Of a DNA stretch of 64,000 bases, positions 59,409 through 64,000 are shown in pieces. Source of the DNA: Circinella umbellata. Lineage: Eukaryota > Mucoromycota > Mucoromycetes > Mucorales > Lichtheimiaceae. The notes under the pieces are model-generated. The model ran no database searches. It had not been told where the DNA came from and saw only the letters and a program-made list of their open reading frames with translations. Where the stretch lies: the NCBI GenBank assembly GCA_025093555.1, contig JAIWNF010000009.1:647501-711500 (forward strand). Reading direction: 5' to 3'. Made by a program: the position numbers and the translations under genes. How positions within the stretch are numbered: the stretch's first letter is position 1; each line of letters opens with the position of its first letter.

Positions 59409-60707
59409 TATTTATTGCTGCTTGAAAAAAAAAGTAGAATTGAAGAAGAAGAAGTAAAATAATTAATAATTCTGTTTCGCCAAGTTGATTTATTTATAGA
59501 AGTTGTGATTTTCTCTCGGAGATCCCATTATTGGAAATTGAATCAACCCTATTTTAAAAACAAAGTTTTTTTTTATTTGATGAAGTACAAACTTTTGGTA
59601 TTCACTTCCTTTTATGAGTCCCATGATGTCACGTACTTATTTTTTTACAAATTTTGATGTTAGTTCCTGGGACAATGCTAGTCATAAACAATGTTAAATC
59701 ACGACAGTAAAAAATAATCACAGGGCACTTTTTGTAGTGATTCTAGATATAAGCCGTTTAGTACCCTTTTGTTTACTTTCTTTGTTTGCTAAAAAGCGGC
59801 ATTGTTTAATTTATTTGATTTGCTAAGAAGAACGTTTTGTTTATTAGTAATGAGTGCTACAGTTTAGAAAAATAATGCCAAGAAGACCATTGCCAAGATT
59901 CAAATATATCTCAAAAGTTTGTTAAATAAAACAATGCACGGGACACCCGAGAATTGTTTCTGGGTTAGACAAGTGATCGGAATCTACATTAGTTATTTAG
60001 TTTTGCATCACAACAAAATCATTTTATTAATAGCTTTTATGTCTATATTTTGGTCAATTGTCTAATCAGTATTTGATTCTAACGATAAAATATCAATTAC
60101 TATTATATTTATGATCATATTGATAACTTTTATAAGAAATTCCGTTCAGCCGTAAATCGTATTGTTTATTTGTTAAATCAGCTGACGACATTGACCTCCT
60201 TTAAATTTGCTCACCCGACCTGATAATTAGCCTACAAAGTATATACGTAGTGAATGTTTAGCTGAAAATAAAGATGTAATGTTAGCGAACTACCTTTAGA
60301 CTTATTAATTATTGACAACTCTTAAATCATTCTAGGTACCTACGTAAATGAACACTTTCTAAAAAGCTTATATGATGTTAGACGAACAATTCACATGAGC
60401 CATAATATATTGTCAAATATATCGAGTAACTTGAAGTTCATTCTTACGTATGCTTGTATTTAATACTTAAAATATTGCAGTATCTTATTTTACATCAGCT
60501 GTATTAATATTATGTACATCATACTTTAAACAATCAATCAATTCTACTTATATATTGTATTATGTATACAATTTTCTGGGTCAAAACTGTTTAGCATAAC
60601 AGCATTATTTTTTTAAAGCCACGCACCTTTTTTTTACGTGATTATTTTTTTTTTCTTTTAACACGACCCTCCGAAGCGTGTAGCTGATCAATCATACAAA
60701 ACGAATC
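59409..60707. other. Gene-free AT-rich stretch
   Basis: It separates the CYSTM gene and F-box gene B (divergent). No coding signal, tRNA or element ends found. Confidence 0.5.
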
Positions 60708-62497
60708 ATGATGCAAAATTCTAGTGAAAATCATTTGAGCAATGTACCTGGTGTCCGGATGGATCTACTCAATGCTCTACCATTGGAATTACTAATATCT
60801 ATTTTCGCTCAACTTCCATGGAGTGATCGCCTTTCGTGCTTATCCGCGAGTCGAGCGTGGCGTAACTGGATGCTGAAAGTTCCCCAGGTTTGGTGGTATG
60901 TTGAAGTGACAAGGTCTCATGCCAATGCTATCTATAATTTATTACCCAAGATTGGACGTCATATTGAAATACTCGTTCTTAATTTCAATCCTAATCGATT
61001 TATGACACCTATGGCACGAGGAGTATTCAAAAATTTAAAAACATTGAAAATTCTAGGTAAGACAACACTTCAAAGACAAAATCATTATCAGTTAAATAAC
61101 GATATTAATCCTTTATATTTTTTCTGGCACTTGAAATAGCTAATAAACCGCCAGGAGAAAGTCATATGGAGCATGATTTATGTCTCAATGCATTACGAAA
61201 AGTTAGTACTACACTGACGGACCTTCATATCGATTTCAAATTGACACCAGCCCCACCCACATTTACAGAAATTCGAGTTGCATGTCCTAATCTGGTGAAA
61301 CTTGGTTACCATGTCAGCTATTTCAAATCGCAACAAGCTGAACCAAATAGCACAGCAACCATAGACACAAGTAAGCTTGTTGAGCTTGATATTGGTACCA
61401 ACAAAGCTGCTATATCAATCGTAGAAATGAACGCGCTTTTACAACAATATCCTGACCTGAAAAAGCTCACCATCACAAAATTCCCATATCAACATATCCT
61501 GAACATTGTTCCTCGTCATACTCCAAATCTTGAATTTTTCAAATTTAACCGAGATAAAGATGCTCATTACCAAGATGACCATTTTCCAGGGACGCTACCA
61601 CCCATACGTACTTTACCAATGCATACAGGCAAATTAACAAGCTTAATTTTAATGGAAGATGACTTTGCAACCCCCATGCCGTGGGACGCCTTGAAGGGTA
61701 TTTTAGAACAAGCAGCTCCAACACTTCAGCAGCTTCATTGTTGCTTTCATTATACCAATCCAAGGTTCACAAAAATTCTCGGCCCTGACCCGCCACAATT
61801 CGATTTTCCCCAGCTAACACGACTCAAATGTTCTGTCGGTGAAGGAAAGTCCCAAAAATATGTCGCTTCATTGATTTGCAATGCACCAAAACTTGTTGCT
61901 GTCATCATTCGTAACTATGCACGTGTTCAACGCACTGCAGATCAGATCTTGGATGCATTGATAAGCTTGGAGAACTTGACATGGCTAGAGCTACTTGAAC
62001 AAGCTCCTAAACCACTTAATGGCAAAAAGTTAATTGATTTGTTCAAGAAACACTCTGCACTCAAAGATAAAGCTCCTCTTCAGTATGCATCTTTGTATGG
62101 TCTATTTGTTACAAGTGATATATTGCTCGAATTGGCAAAAATTACTACGCTGCGTGGTGTTGACATTGGAGCCTGTGGGCCGCTCTTGGATAAATTTATT
62201 CGAGCATTAAAACGTCTCCCTCATTTTCATGAGATACATTTCATGAATGTCCGTACAGTGACAAATGAAACTCTTCCAAAAATTGCACAGCTTCCCAAGT
62301 TGAAAAAGGTGGTGATACTAGCATGCAAGAAAATAAATGGTACTGGGTTGTCCGCATTGATTAAATCATCCCAATCCTTAAAAGAACTGGAAATAAGCAA
62401 AGGTACCGCTCGTTCATCCAAGTTTGAAGAGTTCGCCAAAGGAAAACTTGAAAAATTTTCCATAAATCCGTACTTTGATGATAGTTATAGTTGGTAA
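60708..62497 (+). CDS. F-box/leucine-rich-repeat-like protein B
   Basis: Two exons (60708-61056 and 61140-62497), 568 residues. F-box at about residues 18-60: LLNALPLELLISIFAQLPWSDRLSCLSASRAWRNWM. LRR-like units follow (LKTLKILG, LTDLHIDFKL, LVELDIGTNKAAISIVEMN, LKKLTITKFP, LTSLILMED, LTRLKCSVG, LTWLELLEQ, LKKVVILACKKINGTGLSAL, LKELEISKGTAR). A likely SCF substrate adaptor with unknown target. The intron donor follows LKIL-G, at the same relative place (phase 1, after ~116-136 codons) as in F-box protein A, pointing to a shared origin. Confidence 0.87.
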
Positions 62498-62902
62498 ATC
62501 AAAACATCAGTATCACTTATTTCTTCGTTCTGTATTATGTACGTAATCGTAGTCGAAATTATATTAGATAGTATTAATTGATTTCTTCTTTTTACATTAA
62601 TAAATAATATCATAGTAGCAGTCAGTTACTTTAAATGAACTTTTTTTTTCTTCGAGATAGACGAGGAGAGAGAGAGAGAGAGAGAGAAAGTTAAGAATAT
62701 CAATAACATGAGGATATTAGTGATCCTAATAACAGCGAAGAAAGAAATTTGCTAATGGTACCGTTAAAGATGCTAAATCATATTACTCATATGTGTCTTT
62801 TACGTCGAGAACGTTTTTAATAAAAAATCCTTGTTTACGTAAAAAAAAATATTTACAATGGCGATATATGGGTATTATACAGAGCACGAGAAAGATAAGA
62901 AG
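62498..62902. other. Convergent spacer with (GA)n
   Basis: 3' flanks of F-box gene B and the SET gene; a (GA)n microsatellite lies near 62665-62687. No gene. Confidence 0.7.
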
Positions 62903-63637
62903 TTAGTGCTTTTTGCTTGAATGATGATTCTCATGCATATTCATGCCTCGGTTGGTCCAGAATGACTTGCCATAAGTAACCAACTTTACAAATATAAACA
63001 ATAATAAATCAATATATGATAAATATTTAGATTGAAATTAGCCATTTATTATATATTGGAAATAACTTACCAGCTCTTCGCCTTTTCTGATCTTACTATT
63101 CCCAGCCACAAAAATACCAACACGGATCTGCCGTGTATTTTCATCCATATAATTCAAAAAACAAACATTCGGACCCGATCCAATGCCTCTAAAATCATTG
63201 CAAAAGCGAGCTTCATTGCCACACTTTGCGGCATCAATAGATAAATCGGTACCATATCGCAAAACATAATCAGAACTTGAATCATAGGTTTGATATTCAA
63301 CGACGCCTAGATAATCAAGTATAAGCTGTCGCGGTTGTAATGTTTGTGCTGCATACAAGCCATAAGCACCACAACAAGGATGGCTCTTGTCGGTAATCTT
63401 TTTAATTCTGATATTACGTCGCTGTTCTTTGATACTTGAATATGATGAACCACGTACATTGACATGATCACTAAGGAATCGTGGTGACTGTACTTCATCG
63501 GCCATTTTGGCGGCTTTTGGTTCATAACTCATTCGCACTTCTTTTGGAACTTCAGAAGACCAAATTAGCTTGTCTATATACTTTACTTCAGGTGTCCAAC
63601 CAGAAGGTGTTGGTAGAGTTTTAATATCACGGTACAT
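62903..63637 (-). CDS. SET-domain protein (putative lysine methyltransferase)
   Basis: Two exons (63637-63071 and 62983-62903), 215 residues. The SET core spans about residues 75-200: CCGAYGLYAAQTLQPRQLIL (the GxG region), YLGVVEYQTYDSSSDYVLRY, EARFCNDFRGIG (the RFxNH-like cofactor motif, with Asp in place of His), NVCFLNYMDE, and across the intron GEELLVTYGKSFW (the GEELxxDYG motif). No pre-SET or post-SET cysteine cluster is present. The substrate could be histone or non-histone; His-to-Asp at the cofactor motif makes activity uncertain. The tail is short and His/Lys-rich. Confidence 0.82.
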
Positions 63638-64000
63638 TTATAATTATGTAATTTGAAGTTGTGAAAAAAGAAAAAAAAGTTAAAAGAAAACAACACAAGT
63701 TTGGTAGTACACGTAAAAGGAAAAAAAAATTGTAAAGCGGCGCCCCTATTGTCAAATTATTTTTTCTATCTTTTTGCTTTTATTAACTGTTACTATGTAA
63801 TTGACGGAACTATCAAATTTCTTATTTGATGTTTCTATGATATTTACTATAGTTACAAAAACAGGTACGTCGCTGCTAAAAAAGCTTTTTTTTTTTGCTA
63901 CATGATTAAACTGAAGAAGAATATATCGAGACGGAAAGCTTAAAGCTCAAAAAATTCGGGATGGATGGAGTTTTTTTTTAATTTACTTGGTTCTTATTGG
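63638..64000. other. Upstream flank of the SET gene
   Basis: Contains poly-A/poly-T tracts and no recognisable coding sequence up to the window end. Confidence 0.5.

Overview
The window is eukaryotic nuclear DNA from a filamentous fungus. It is very AT-rich, and most genes carry short (about 50-150 bp) GT-AG introns with TAG/CAG acceptors. Predicted proteins contain long Gln, Asn and His runs. The gene content (a DASH-complex Hsk3-like subunit, Vms1, Mediator Med18, Wss1-type protease, several F-box/LRR proteins, CBM14 secreted proteins, a DHTKD1-type dehydrogenase) suggests an early-diverging fungus, most likely Mucoromycota/Mucorales. That assignment is an inference from style and content, not from a search. 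All splice models were made by eye; for each multi-exon model I checked that codon phase carries through and the summed exons are a multiple of three.

Layout. 1-7.2 kb: compact genes: Sds3-like (5' cut by the window edge), an orphan ORF, RPA-interacting protein, DASH Hsk3, PARN deadenylase. 7.2-13.2 kb: gene-poor transposon graveyard with a MITE, decayed ORFs, a possible small inverted-repeat element and a pogo-type MITE. 13.3-38.4 kb: housekeeping block: 2-oxoadipate dehydrogenase E1 (DHTKD1), Vms1, an ankyrin/coiled-coil protein, a CAMK-like kinase, a small glycine-rich membrane protein, a TMEM198-like membrane protein, a RasGEF, mitochondrial Met-tRNA synthetase. 38.4-44.3 kb: a decayed intron-containing copy of the MetRS 3' half, then two secreted CBM14 (peritrophin-A) proteins. 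44.5-50.3 kb: the replication/repair genes CTF18 and WSS1, convergent. 50.3-54.6 kb: nested mobile-element region containing a second MITE copy and a Tc1/mariner-like element with recognisable 29-bp TIRs and a dead transposase, all bracketed by an inverted repeat. 54.6-64 kb: two F-box/LRR genes, MED18, a tiny CYSTM-type cysteine-rich protein and a SET-domain protein.

Functional themes: chromatin and transcription (Sds3, Med18, SET), RNA and ribosome quality control (PARN, Vms1), DNA replication and repair (RPAIN, CTF18, Wss1), chromosome segregation (Hsk3), mitochondrial metabolism and translation (DHTKD1, MSM1), signalling (kinase, RasGEF) and ubiquitin ligase adaptors (F-box pair). The genes are not organised as one pathway. 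The most unusual material is the mobile-element layer: a MITE family with nested inverted repeats and a perfect 9-bp target duplication, a pogo-type MITE with TA duplication, a TIR-delimited mariner relic, and a repeat lying about 50 bp from the WSS1 start. Also notable are a 14-nt micro-exon that splits the Wss1 HExxH active site and a four-copy W-x-G-Y motif in the RasGEF tail.
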